Of a DNA stretch of 64,000 bases, positions 11,261-24,367 are shown piece after piece. This stretch comes from Harmothoe impar (taxonomy: Eukaryota > Annelida > Polychaeta > Phyllodocida > Polynoidae). The stretch lies in contig OX381707.1 of NCBI GenBank assembly GCA_947462335.1, forward strand, positions 59,993,773 through 60,057,772, in the 5' to 3' direction. The position numbers and the translations under genes were made by a program. Positions within the stretch are counted from its first letter, which is position 1. The number at the start of each line of letters is the position of its first letter. Below the pieces are notes generated by a model. It saw only the letters and a program-made list of their open reading frames with translations. It was not told where the DNA came from and did not search any database.

Positions 11261-14200
11261 TTTTTTGGGGGGGGGGGTAAATAAAGGGAGGAAGGGATCT
11301 TGCATTATAGTCTAATTTTCACATATAGAGTATTTAAGCAGCAACGTCCATTGCATGGGCTATAGGGCTAGATTGCCCCGCAAAGGAAGTACTTTTTTCT
11401 TTAAATGGGCATTACAGAAAAATGAGCACCACAACATTTAATTTTTTTTCCCGTTTTCTATTTGATTATTCTGCCAACTAATTAAATCCAAAGTGATTCG
11501 AAGATAGCAATAGAAGAACATGGTCATCTGACCACAAAATAAAAACTCTCTTTTAGCTTAGTTAAGAACTAAGTGGAATGGACGAAGGTGTTTTCACTCT
11601 AGCACTACTCAATCAGAACTGAATCAGGTGAGTCCCAGTGCTGGTTATATACCAGCAGCATGTCAACTGACCTCAACTTGACATAGATTGACTGCCTCTC
11701 ATTGGTTTATGTGTGGATGCAGGTCATGTCCATACATTTGGTCCCAATGTTTGGGTATTACTACAGAAAACAATTTCGAAATTGTGACTAAAATTAACCA
11801 TTACTGGAGAAGTTTAGTTGTGTCTCCTAAAAGACACATTTCTAAATTGATATTTAGAATTTCTGAGTAATTTTTAGAAAAAATCTGGGATAATTTCTAG
11901 TACCAATGTTTGAGTCTCATTGCAAGTTGAGTGTGGTTCTGAGTTGAGTTTCAGCTGTTCCCAGCTTCATCAGGTGTATTCAGAGTGAGTATAGTTTGGA
12001 TGTTTCTGATCCATACTACATGTGTTCTGTCCTGTGGGATTTTAATATATTACTTGTGTAATTATCCCTGTCACATTGACCTGGTGACTTTTATCTATTT
12101 ATCAGTATGAGCTTGGTCTTTTCAGACTTGGGACTAATGATTCAGTGAAGTGTAGCTTCTGGTTTTGACTCTGATCAATCTTTCAATTGATAGTCTCCCG
12201 TACTGTATGGGTTGTCATCTACAGGGCAGGTGCCCCGATTCTGTAAATTAAAAAATATAATTTACCGAATCGACCTGGACCCATGAATGTAGAGTTCAGC
12301 GTTGGGAAAAAAAAATAGTTAAGAACTAGCTTTTTCAAGTGGATTTCCCATAGAATTGAGCACTGTACCATGCCATTTTCTTTACTTTTTCTAGTTCCTA
12401 ATATATTGAACTAATATTTTACTAAGTTATACGCAGAAATCAATAGAATATCTAGATCATCCAACAGGTAGCGATACCCTTTAATTTCCACTATAGCTCA
12501 CTAACTGTTGGTCCTTCATTTCTCTATTTCTGTCCTTCTTAGTTAGGCTCCTCAGTTCGCAGAGAAGTATGGAAGTAATAAGGACCCAGGGCTGGGAGGA
12601 TCGGACATGTTAGAGGAGACACACATAGGACTGGAGGGAAGGGAAGGTGTAAGAAAGAATGGAGTTTATTATGATATATGAATAAAAAAGGGGGGTTATA
12701 AAACATCTGTTCAGTTTACAATTGAGCTGTACCCGCCATACAGTCTATCACCATATCAGGGTGACGTTGGAGTTATTAGGACAACTGCTTCACACTGAAA
12801 GTTTAATGGGTCTAGAAAGTCATCACTAGTGATGACTTCATAGGGTGATCACTGTGATGGGGCTCTGGGGGAGTACCTGGTCATCCCTACTAGGGTCATC
12901 ATATATGATGACCTGGGTCATCACGTTGGTCACCTTTTGACCAGATTAGAGAGAGTGCTGGTGCAATCATATAGTGATAATGCTAGGTAATCAATTTGAT
13001 GACCTTTGCATGTCATCTTTTACAAAACAATTAAGGTATCATTTTCAAATACCTTCATAATTACCCCTTTTTCCCATCATCAAGCCTTATTGAGGGTACT
13101 TTTAAGCCCTCATGACTGGCTCATTATGTGTGTAACCAATTAGAGTCTGCCCTCAAACGTATGTCCTCAAGATGATGACCTTGGGTCATCACTATGATTA
13201 TGACAGGTCATCAACTGGCCGTGATGACCATAAGTCATCTGTACTGATGACCTTCCCCTGTAGAAGATCTGAAAAATAAGTTATTCGATGTAAACAACTA
13301 CTTCATTGAGGGTGAATTGGCTTGCCATAAACTTTAAAGTCGGGCCAATCTGCTGACCAGCGTCTCACGAGATGACAGAAAAAACACTTCAGAGTGCGGA
13401 GGCGCATCCCTGTTTGTAAACAATATAATTGAAAGTTCACTCCGCGGCAGACGACATTTCAATCAAAGACCAGGCAGCCCAAAGATGCCGCAACAGCCCG
13501 CCAGCTCTAAATGTCACTGTCACTGCAGTGACGTTACTGTGACAACTACGTCATGGAGCCATATTGACGCAGGCGCAGTGTGATAGGACGGGGAAAGTGT
13601 TCTAATTATGAAGACAAAAAAGAAATAGGCCACATCCAAAGGGGAAAAACAGCGATTGCTTATTATCACTGTCCGCCTCTTCTTGCTCAAGAGGTTACCA
13701 GATTATGAGACGTGGGTGGACAGCACAGCGAAGCCTGCTAGCAGAGTTGAATTTGTTGTCTGCACTAGCTGTGTCTTGTCAATTTCAGTGGCAGTACTTA
13801 TGAAGATAAAGGACCTTTGATAACTAATGATATCAACAAGTCATGATTTTCTAAAATTCTATAAGCAATGTTCCAGTGATTAGCTGTCATGTACAAGTTT
13901 TAGTTTGCAGACAAATCCCGAGTAAAATAGAGTTCTGTGTACCTGGTCTAACCCTTCCGATAGTACAAGCAATATACACGTTGATCTCAAACTAATTGTT
14001 ATACAGAGTTATATAGCACCATGCATTACCATAGAATTACATACTAAAGCGGAGCTATCTCAGCTCCAACCATATCCGGAGGGATATGGGTCTTTTTCAG
14101 CCCCTAGGGAGGGTAGTGGCGTACATGGATATGTCCCATCTATAAGCCGGGGCAAAAGTGGTACATTAAGGTAGTCAATTAATGTGCCTACCCAGGGTCG

Positions 14201-15590
14201 TTATTGTGACAACTTTAGTCTGAATGGATCAGATGTGATGACCTTAGGTCGTCACGATGATGACCTAAGGTCGTCACCTTGACTACGGTACCTAAAGTTG
14301 ACAATTTTGATATTGTCAAAATGACGACCATGAGGTTTTCAGTGTAGATGACAATTAATACAGGGATATTAACTCAGCTGCCCCCCCTCCACTGTTTAAA
14401 AGTATAGCACCTGCCACATCTGATTGAACCTCTACCTCAAAAGGTATTAATTTCACTGTTGCCTGGATACAGGAGGTTAATATATCATTCACCAATACAG
14501 GTATACTTTTTGAGATTTTACACCGACATGGGTCTTTTTTTCTTTTAGAAATCAGTATACTCCTACATGGGTCAGATATTCAGGCCCATGACCACACATC
14601 CGGATAAAAACAATTCTATATACCTCTGAACCTTTATTTTTTTAAATTGTGATTTCTTCTCCCTGAAAATGTATGACAAAATTCGTGATTTTAAACCCTC
14701 CCTTATTAACAGATATTCATGCACTGGTAAGAGCATTTAGTAGGACATTGCCATGCCATTGTAAGAATGTATGGTAGTTTATACCACACTTGGGCGTCAG
14801 AACATTAAAACAGGGGTATGTCTGTCTGCACACATTTCTAAAATCATTGGGACATTTTTCAGATGCTAGATTTTGCATGCCCCACAGTAATATTTTACAG
14901 GCTACATTTGGTATGGTCATTCTGTTGCATTTTGCCACCCAATATTCATCCTCTACCACTGGGACTGGGTCATTATTTTTGAGAAAATATCTAAATGTTG
15001 CATTTTAGGACACATTGATTTACAGCTCAGACCTGCATCTATCCTCTAAAGTTTGGCTGGGGCATTTTACAGAGGTAAATAATATCACCTAGGAAAATTT
15101 TGGAAGTCTAGACTTGAAATGGTACATTCTGATGCATTTTGAACACAATAAATTACATCTCAGATCTGTATCTATCTTATACTCACAAGATTCTGAATGA
15201 GATGCTGCTGTGGCCTATATTCATAGTGTGTAATATCCTTTCCCATTGGGACTATTTTTTCAGAAGGAAATATCCTGGGAGATCTTTGGAAGTCCAGACT
15301 TAAAATGAGGCATTCTGAAGCATTTTGGGACACAATATATTACTTCTTTATTGGGGGAAAATCTTGGAAAATCTTGTAGTAGGCTAACAGGTTCATTCTT
15401 TTTAAATTGTGTACACCCAGGCCCAGAAACCATTAGAACAGAGCTGGTCTGGGCCAATAGTTGGGTGCCTTAAGGGATATAAAAGATACAATCGTTATTT
15501 TCCGGACAAAAGCACCAAATTTTTCCCGGCTATAGAAAAATAGGTGTAGATTAATTCTATCCCAAGCATCAAGAAATCCTATTGGTGGAT
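11261..15590. other. Intergenic DNA rich in GATGACC/GGTCATC palindromes
   Basis: No supported gene is seen. Two zones, 12806-13256 and 14215-14345, are packed with GGTCATC and its inverse GATGACC. Exact palindromes include AAGTCATCACTAGTGATGACTT (12817-12838, split here only by its own centre) and the GGGTCATCATATATGATGACCT region (12893-12914). At 14235-14277 the paired phrases GATGACCTTAGGTCGTCAC and GATGACCTAAGGTCGTCAC stand side by side. These look like old inverted-repeat elements, but termini could not be fixed. The rest shows nothing recognisable. Confidence 0.45.
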
Positions 15591-15599
15591 TATCCTTTT

Positions 15600-16205
15600 T
15601 CAGCTGTTTCTAGGCAACCTAAAAAAAGTTACCTTCTATTTGTTTATTTCCTTAGCAACACACATTTCCTAGATCCTCAGCTTAGTTTTGACCATACCTA
15701 TCCCCCCTATATTGAATCCAAGGAATCCATTGGTGTTCTTGGTTAGTTGCTAGGACATTTGGTTGCCTAGCAACAGCTATTATTTTTGTTTATTTGCTTA
15801 GCAACACATATTTCCTGGGTCCTCAGCTCGGTTTTGACAGTACCTATCCCCCCTATATTGGACCCAAGGAATCCAATGACCTCATTGGTTTGTTGCTATG
15901 ATAAGTGGTTGCCTAGCAACAGCCATTCTATTTGTTGATTTCCTTAGCAACACACATTTCCTGGATCCTCAGCTTAGTTTTTGACCATACCTATCCCTCC
16001 TATATTGGATCCAAGGAACCCATTGGTGTTATTGGTTAGGTGCTAGGACATTTGGTTGCCTAGCAACAGCTAACATTTTTGTTTTTTTGCTTAGCAACAC
16101 ATATTTCCCGGGTCCTCAGCTTATTCTTGCCAAGCCTAACTCTCCCCCTTATTTAGCATTATTGGTATTATCAGTTCATTGCTGGGATACTTGGTTGACT
16201 ACATT
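15600..16205. repeat. ~147-bp tandem repeat carrying X-box motifs
   Basis: About four units follow one another. Each full unit contains TTAGCAACACA, the phrase CCTATCCCCCCTATATTGGA (variants), CCAAGGAATCCATTGG and then GGTTGCCTAGCAACAG. The last motif occurs exactly at 15761-15776, 15907-15922 and 16054-16069, spaced 146 and 147 bp. Diverged versions at 15607 and 16188 mark the outer units. The motif matches the X-box recognised by RFX transcription factors. Whether it is used is unknown; it may simply be a satellite monomer. Confidence 0.8.
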
Positions 16206-16284
16206 TACGTATTAAATGGTTCCTTTTCATCTTTCATCAGGTACAGCTTGGTACACAGCACCTCTAAATATGTTGGAATGTTCC

Positions 16285-16480
16285 TTAGGGGGCTTCCATA
16301 AAGTATGTATACATTTCTCCCCAGAAAATAGCCCCCCCCCCACCTCCCACGTTGCATTATGTACTCATTAGGGTGATACCCCTCCCTTTGAGCAACTGAC
16401 CCCCCCCCCCCCTACTCTCTCTTTTTTACTAAAGATTGCAGGTGTACCCCTCCCCCCCCCATGACTACATCTCAAGCCCC
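16285..16480. repeat. C-rich dispersed repeat, inverted relative of 6855-7065
   Basis: The phrase GGCTTCCATAAAGTATGTAT is followed by CCCCAGAAAATAGCCCCCC, then GTTGCATTATGTAC, then two further poly-C blocks. At 6855-7065 the same blocks appear in inverted order (TACTTTATGGAAGCC, TTTTCTGGGGAAAT, TAGTGCAACATGGGG). The two are dispersed copies of one repeat family; the class is not identified. Confidence 0.55.
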
Positions 16481-18684
16481 TGAAGTGAAAATATTTGATA
16501 TAGTTTATAACTCTTATAATACTAGGTTCTAGACAGAACACAAATAATGAGAGAGTGGAAAGTCATACCAGCTTTAAGCATTGCCTGGGGCCCCCTGTCC
16601 ACAATCTTTGACAATGAAATCAATCTACAATGAAACCTTGTATATAAGCCTAACTTGCATTTAAGCCGCACCTAGACTGATCTTATAAGCTGAACAAGGG
16701 TTCTGATTATGGTGACTTTAGTAACAAACCGTAGCAGCAAAAACCCGCGTATAAGCCACACCCTGACCCTAGGCCGATCCTATAAGCCGCATGGGCGATC
16801 TGCCATGTACATGAGGTTTCATGGGATATAATGTTTCTTTTCTTTCTTCTGCGATGTAATCATTGTCCCTTCCCCCGACCCAGGCCCCACCCCAAAAAAA
16901 AATACATAGATGAAGTTTTGACAACAAATTTGACAGATTTTGGTTTACCTGCACCGACAATAATTCAAGTCAGTTTTATCCACAAAATAATCTTTGAATT
17001 GCTTCATTTCTCTCACAAAAAGAGTGAAAAATGTGTACATATAGAGTATGCTAAAATGGCTCTTGACCCCCCCCCCTCTTGTTTTCATGTATGCTCTTTT
17101 GTGCATTTACCATGACCCCGCCCCCCTTGTTGGTATGTTGCCATTCAAGTTTCTAACTATTTGTGAAGATGTTATGAAGGCATTACATTCATAGAAGGAA
17201 GTACAGGGGCATGGGAGTTTAAATGTTATAGGAAAAATATCCACAAATATATGAATATAAGGGCAGCCAGTAACGAGAATGCAAAGATTAGGATGAGGAT
17301 TGAGATAGAGGATTATTGATTGAGATATTTATATTAGTTTTTACCACACCAAAGGTATGAGGACCAGGTCCACTATCTGGTGATACAGAGGATGGCATTT
17401 CTGAATTTATGCATCTCAATAGTTTTGTTACCATGGTAGTTACTACTGGTAGTTGTCGTCTGCTACATACAACCCTGCTCCTACCCTCCTCCACCACACA
17501 CCTATACACTACTCCCTCCCTCCCTCCCTCCCATACCGACCCTATGGGAGTGTCTAAACCCCGTAGGGTAAGCATGATGCTTGAATGCAGCACTGGCGAG
17601 TTACTCACCAGGAACTCGAAAGGGCTGCATTCATGCATCTTGATGACCAAGGGTATGATGCATTAAGGTATGATGCTGTTCTCAAAGGGTTAAACGCGGC
17701 GATGCAGCATGACCAAGAATATCCTTACCTCATCGAGTATGGTCAATTTAAGTTCTGTCATTCTAGTTGTGTCTTTATCAAAAAACAATGTACAATTAGC
17801 TATAGCAGGAGGACAACTTTGGTACCAAGCCATGCCATCACAGGGCGGTGTTTTTCTCACCTACAGTAGGCCATTCAGACCGCTCTGCCACTGCACAGAC
17901 ATTTGCGCATTTCCCCCTTCCTCCAAGGGAGAGAGGGCTCTAAGAATGGAAGGGAACTGGTGAGAAAGTAAGGAAATGGGATTGGAAAATTTTCGAAATA
18001 TTGCAAAATAGTGTATTCTGCTGCGATTTGAAAATGGATTGTAACTTTGGTTCTAATTGGATTATTTTCAAAATTCTTTCAGTTCTAGAAAGCTTAATAC
18101 CAGGAGGAGCATTGTCGCCGATTCTAAGGCCAGTGTCGCCACTTTTTGGCGACATGGCGACAGCTGCCCAGCCCTGAACAAGATTGCTGGACTGTATATG
18201 ACGTACAAAAGGTGTGAATACACTCACTACAGTGTGTGGCATAAGTTAGTTAAACCACTTCAGACCTCTGTACTGAGGATATTGGCTTAGTCTCGGCTGA
18301 GCACACTCGTCTACCAACTCGTGATCAGCGTAGACTATCGCCAATATCCTACATACAGCGGTCTTGCAGTGGTTTAACTCCTACATATAAAATTATGTAT
18401 TGCAATTAGTTTGAGGTTGTCCCTTTAAACAAGCAACGTTGCCTGCACTACAAGCCACACATGCATTTCCCTTAGAACTGGGCCCTACTGACAAGCTATT
18501 GTCGTACTAAGTTCACATTTTAAAATAATCCGTCCAGGTGTTTGTATCCCAATCTTAATCCGTTTTGGTCACTCACAACTGTTATTTATCGTAATATATG
18601 GAGTCACCTCGTCTATAACTGATTTTTAGCTATATATTTTTGGTTATCGAAGGCAGCAGCAAACAGTCATTTGTATTTTTCACT
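16481..18684. other. Intergenic DNA with palindromic repeats
   Basis: No supported gene. Positions about 17585-17720 hold a member of the short palindrome family (CTGGCGAGTTACTCACCAG near 17592, with GGGCTGCATTCATGCAT after it). A stretch of about 130 bp at 18249-18379 folds back on itself (GTTAAACCACT at one end, AGTGGTTTAAC at the other, with matching GATATTGGC/GCCAATATC inside), probably a MITE. Several short ORFs overlapping these repeats are chance frames. Confidence 0.45.
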
Positions 18685-18760
18685 ATGAGAAGCTCTGTCC
18701 TTCCCAGTTGTGTGACAATACTTTCTTTTGCGACTTGTTTTGACATCTTAATTGGAGACG
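18685..18760 (+). CDS. Candidate first coding exon with a signal peptide
   Basis: An ATG at 18685 opens 25 codons plus one base and ends exactly at a consensus 5' splice site (GACG|GTAAGT, intron starting 18761). The peptide starts MRSSVLPSC and continues with the hydrophobic run VTILSFATCFDILIG, which would serve as a secretory signal peptide or membrane anchor. A phase-1 intron right after a signal peptide is common in animal extracellular proteins. An AT-rich TATA-like stretch (CTATATATTTTTGG, about 18630-18643) lies upstream. I could not find the following exons with confidence. It could be chance; the evidence is only start, hydrophobicity and donor site. Confidence 0.35.
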
Positions 18761-21700
18761 GTAAGTGCTTTGCATTGTTTCATACGGAATGCTAAGCTTT
18801 CAATTCTGATTACTGACTCATAATTACTAACGCAAGATGACATTTTCCGAGGTATCTACGCAGGTGTTCTGAGTAGTGAGCTGAGATTGGCATTCAAGTA
18901 TGCTAAGAAGCCCATCCAGGCACCTTGGATAGGCTGGTAATTAGAAAATATCATACCTGTCTAACTCCCACTGACTGGAACTTGTCCTCCACAAGCTTTG
19001 ATAAACACTTTGCCAGATTGAGTCAACATGGGAACAAAATCATTTTGCTAATTTAATGATCTCCTAAAGAACTGTAACATTTAATGTACAACCTGACGGG
19101 GCGCATTCTATAAGTTAAATGTGTCCATACTGATGGCATTCCAAGATACATGATGCACTAGATAGACCATAATCTCCCTGTGGAAATTGTTATCAGTAAT
19201 TACTGACTTCTAGTCACAAGCAAATCAACAACCCGTAAGACTTAGGATGTGGCCATAATTGATGTGGCCATAATTGTTCATAGCACCATGATAGACCCTA
19301 GGGCATATGATATAGATTTAAATCCCTGTCACCCAAAAATTTTCCCCGACTCTTGAACAGAAAACTGTCATATCTGCTTCAGCATCGCTCTTGAGAAACT
19401 GGTCACACCCACATCACCATTGATGTCCTAAACTACCAGCGAACAGTAGATAGTAAAATACAATAATTGCCTGATGATTATATCTGGCATACCATGTCCT
19501 ATACATGACCCCTTCATGTTACATATACGTCTGTTTTGAGCTGATAAGCTGGTCAGTCCCAGGTCTAATTACTCTATCTAACTGACTTAGGCGAGAGTGC
19601 CTATATCATGTAGAGTGAAAGCTGTGTATCATTATAAGCCAGGGACAATTAAAGGATATAGTTTGATGTAATGACCCTGGTGTGTCGCTCTCCTGGTGAG
19701 GGGACCTAGGCATGTGTAGGGTTTGTTTGTCCACACTGGGATATTGCAGAACCGTATATCTAACTACCTGAGGTGGTGGTACTACCCCTATACATTATGG
19801 TATGTGCTTACATATCCTAATTCCCGTTGATAACTACTGAAAATACAGCCTAACACATAATAACTTTATTAAAGCCAAGGAAAAGTGTGTTAAGATCTGC
19901 TATGCTACTTGCTGATTATATTGATTTTTTCTTGCACATATCAGCTGATTAGTTCTTAGTTTCTTGATCAGATACACTTCTAATAACACTTGAAATTAGT
20001 AGCAAATTCCCACATATAGGGAAATGTGTTTTCTATCCCCCCAGGCTTTTAGATTTGCATATTTTATTGTTATCTAGAACGGATATAGGAATAGCTAACA
20101 TGTGTCCTACCCTTAGACTGTAACAGAACAGCCTATAAAGCACAGTTACACGTGCAGACAGATTTCCTTTATTAACACAATCACCCTGCTGTGATTAATG
20201 TATTATTTTAAAAATCCTTACACAGAATTAAAGTATAAGGTCTTAGCTTTAAGAAATTGGCTTTATTTAGTCTGAATTCGTTCTAGTTACCGAGTAATGC
20301 AAAATTGCATGGCAAGACACAGAAACGGCAGTTTTCACAGTTCTTAGCGGAGCAGGTAAACACCCTACCTTATCGATTAAATGTTTTTTTAACAAAAATG
20401 ATAATTATAAATGAGAGAATTGTGGTTAAAGCTAGAGAATTGAAAAGGGCGAATTTCACCTGAAGTCGGCCAATTTCATTTCACAAAGAGCTGCAACACC
20501 TGACAAAGAAAATGCCACCAGCGCGTTTCTCATTGCTAATAACTGTCATAGTAATTCATATGTTCTACATACACGTCCACACTCGTCATGCATTTATGAG
20601 TGGCATGTAATACTACTACAGGCCAATATGTGCATATTTTGAAGTGAATTGTGCTTTGCTGTTGACTGTGGCAACTGGCCACTGTTATATTTCCTTACTG
20701 TAAACATGGGCTGTGAGTCACAAAGTCGTGGCTTATGGTGCATGGCTAAACCGTCCGAATTAGTACCAGGAATTAAAGGCCTGCTTTTCCGGGTCTTGCT
20801 CATGTGTAAATGACGTCATAAACCCCCCTGAACCCAGCCTAACCCCACACCAAATCTACACCCCACCATTCACACCAAAGGTCAACCATGTTTAAAGTCC
20901 ACAGTGTTGACTATATAATACATACGTCACAAGTAGGAGTGCCTCCAAACTTGATAACGAAGGAAACTATTATTACAATTTTATAATAGACACATCAAGA
21001 GACAATATTAAAATGATCGTGTTCTCCCTTCGTGTATATCACCATCCAAGGTGGTTAAATAATTTTCGTTTCCAAAAAAGCAAGTTTTGTCATTTCTAGA
21101 CTCCTATATACCCGGCGGTTGCACATGACCGGTGCTCGGTTAAAACTAGGCGAATCGTCGCGACGATATGGTAAGGAAACTCTTAGTCATTGATTTCCTC
21201 ACCAAGCAATTGCACAATGATACTCAAACATTATATTCTTCGTATTTTTTAAAGTTATAGAGCCTTTATAAGATAAGAATCACATTGTGTAATCCCAGCT
21301 TAAATCTAGGATGAATAAAACTGTGTTTTAAAGGACTGACAACTGGTTAAAATCAATTTATAATTTCCGAAGGGCTAATTACCTTGTCCCCGTCATGACG
21401 TATCCACATTCTGGATGGTATTATACTCTACACCTGACACAAAGTCTGTCCATGAATAAGTTCTGTAGTTATTGCTACACATATTTATCACAGCATATTG
21501 CACGGCATATTGCTCTGACATACAATAATTGGTATGAATTGAAGCTGATAGTGATATGACGTCCGCTTGCCTACAGTGGCCCAGGAGGGCCAATTTGTTT
21601 TGTAAAATTGAAATTGAAAATTTACTTCAACTTGCAAAAAAAAAACTTGACTTGAAAGTGAAAAGTCCACTTCATCCATCCCCTGTCAACTGTCAATTTA

Positions 21701-23132
21701 AGTAAACCAACTTGTAACTGCTATCTTTCAATAATACTACATGAAATCAAAATCAATGCAGCAATCAAAGTTGAAAGTAGAATGAGTTGGTTTTTTTTTG
21801 GTTTTTTTGGTGTTTTTTTTTTTTTGGGGGGGGGGGCATATTCAGCCCGCCCTCCTCTGTGACTAAGGGGCCTGGGCCCCCTTGAACCCCCCCCCCTTTT
21901 TCCTATGCCACTGACTTTATTTGGGAAAAGTACTTTTGCCAGCAATACACATGTGTGGATATCCCCACGCCCATCCACCCACCCGCTAGAGAAAATGTAA
22001 TATCAAAATGAGTTAGAAGAGGGTTATCTATGACCGATACTGTTTGCATATCATTCCTGTATCACCATAACGATATAAATCGTGACATGAGAACCTTTTT
22101 TGTATATGAATATCCTCTTTTGATTAACACGTACATCGCACGTGCAACAAAGAGAAAAGTGTAAGGGCATGGGTACATCAAATAATTATGTGTAAGGATA
22201 TGTAACCTATGGAATTATTATATTATATAGAACTAATGTAATGGTATAGAGTAGCTCAGAATACATATAAAATTGGGAAAATTGAGGACGAGTCTTGGGG
22301 AACCAGTCTTGGGGAACCAGTCCTAGGTAAAAGTGAGTATATCCGATGTGTGTGACAAAAATTAGATTTCTCTAATAATGAATTGTTCAAATATGGCATA
22401 ATCAACTTTTTATCTATTCCATTCCCCCTCATTCCCTCTAACTTTGCTCAAATTTGATTTTATTGCTCAGTATCTGGTCATTTTGGAATAAAATCATGCA
22501 CGATTTTATTCCCCCCATTCAAAATACACCAGAAAACCCCATAGTTGGACCCCATGAGATGCACTTTCTGAGCTCTTACTGCCCATGGATACCATTTTCA
22601 TGTGCCCCAACCCATAAATAATCTATTTTTACAGTATTTGGAAATTATTCATGTAGGATTTAGAATTTTGTCAAAAATCGGATATACCCACTTCAACCAT
22701 GCAGTCTTGGTCAGCCACTCCCCAGGTGACCATCGTGGGACTCAACCCACTTGCCATAACAAATACCTTGATGGATGTAACTACTGGTGACTTGGATACA
22801 TAATCTGTTCTTCCTTTATGTGCCCTGTAACTGTGATATCATGCCACTTTGTTGACAATAAAGATAAATTTACTCAAAAAATCAATTCATTCACAGCCAA
22901 AAATATTTTCCCTTAAAACAAGTGCTTTGTCCGCCAGTCGAGTTTGATAATCTCATTTTCTTGAAATGAGATATTTACTTTTGGCTGTGCTTAAGCAGAA
23001 TTCTTTGCAAAAAGAGCCAGCAAAATACCGAAACCCCCAGCTTCCAGCATTTGTATTGCATGGTTCATTTTCTAAAACGTGCTGCTATGTGACGAGGCGG
23101 GTATGTGTGTATACATGTATATAATTATGTAT

Positions 23133-23163
<31 letters not shown>

Positions 23164-23960
23164 TTCTAGGTCAATGTCAGTGTCTGTCTTTGTCCAGCTA
23201 TGGGCTCTCAGGTAGCCTCATTTGGTGGGTGTGTTTGTGCACTCGCCGCCCTTTAGCAGCTTAGCACTCCTCTGTGTGATTCAGTCTCAGACGTCCGTCT
23301 CAAGGCCACACTGAAGGCGTGGTGACGGCCGCACTGTATCACACGCCGTTCTCACATTAGACATTCAAGGGAAGGACAGTGCCTAAAATGCACTATAGTG
23401 TGGCGAGTAACTCGCCAGCGCTGCATTTATACAGCATGCCAAGCCTACAGGGTCGATATATATTCCCCCGAAGGGTTGGCATGATGAGCCAATGCGATGC
23501 TAGCTATAGCTACTCGAAGGTGCTGCATTTTTGGATCATGCATTATTAAAACAGATCAGGGTAATATAGACTTTACTTAATTATTATGTTCAAAAACGGC
23601 TAAAAATGCCTTCGTACTATTCCTTAGTAATAACGCTCAATTTTAACCCTCCAGATAGGGGTAAACATCGGCCATTTCTGGAGACCTCATTGTATCCCAT
23701 CGAACTAAATAACCAGATAACAGTTTACTCTTGGTATATATGTAGCAGAGCCGCAATCAAAAGAAGACCAACCTGACGAATCGTACTCCAAATAAAAAAA
23801 ATTAAAAAAAAACACCTGAGGGATGCATGAACTAAACATTCGGAATAAAATCGTATCTGATTCAGATTCAATAAGTGATCGGCTGGCTTGCCATACCTGC
23901 CTGTTCCCTCACCTTTACAGCTCTCCAAAAGTCTGACCACCACCACCACCCCCTGTACCT
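18761..23960. other. Possible intron or intergenic DNA
   Basis: If the exon at 18685-18760 is real, this is at least partly its first intron. I see no convincing downstream exon. Notable content: a T/G/C homopolymer-rich patch at 21790-21900, a G run near 23149-23163, and a member of the palindrome family at 23400-23420 (GTGGCGAGTAACTCGCCAGCGCTGCAT). Short open frames of 60-85 codons show no domain. Confidence 0.4.
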
Positions 23961-24034
23961 CCCCGACCCACCCACCTCCCTCCTACCTCCAGCGCCACAC
24001 GTCGACCCCTAGACCCTGCAGGAGGCCCACCTTA

Positions 24035-24115
24035 ATGCGTTGACGTCACAGCGTCTGACGTCACACGGCCGCCGCCCAGTATAAAACGCTGAGACGCGCG
24101 CTGCTCCCGCTCAAC
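24035..24115 (+). promoter_or_regulatory. CRE-CRE-TATA core promoter of the PKI-like gene
   Basis: Two perfect palindromic cAMP response elements TGACGTCA lie at 24041-24048 and 24056-24063, start to start 15 bp. A canonical TATA box TATAAAA lies at 24080-24086. An initiator-like CTCAACTCT at about 24109-24117 sits some 30 bp downstream, giving a predicted start near 24111. The surrounding DNA is GC- and CpG-rich, unlike the AT-rich neighbourhood. Paired CREs next to a TATA box are the classic layout of CREB/ATF-induced immediate-early genes; that behaviour here is inferred. Confidence 0.8.
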
Positions 24116-24367
24116 TCTCAGAGACGCTTGTGGCTGCTAGAACCAGAGGACTAAGCAGACGACATTCCTACGCTCTCAATTAATACGGTCTCGTGGACTT
24201 TCTGCATATACCACGACCACACAAGCGTATACAGCACTTCAGTGTTTTGCTTGGAGCTAAACGGAGGTTTGTGGCCACACACAGTGATTTGAAGAAGCCC
24301 GGCATACCCGCAGCGGTACTGCTATCTCCATATACTACTCACTGCTATCACACTCCACACTACAGAG

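Noticed and set aside
18249..18379. microRNA precursor hairpin
   Set aside because: Arms are long with a large structured loop and several indels, more like a MITE; no conserved seed can be assessed.
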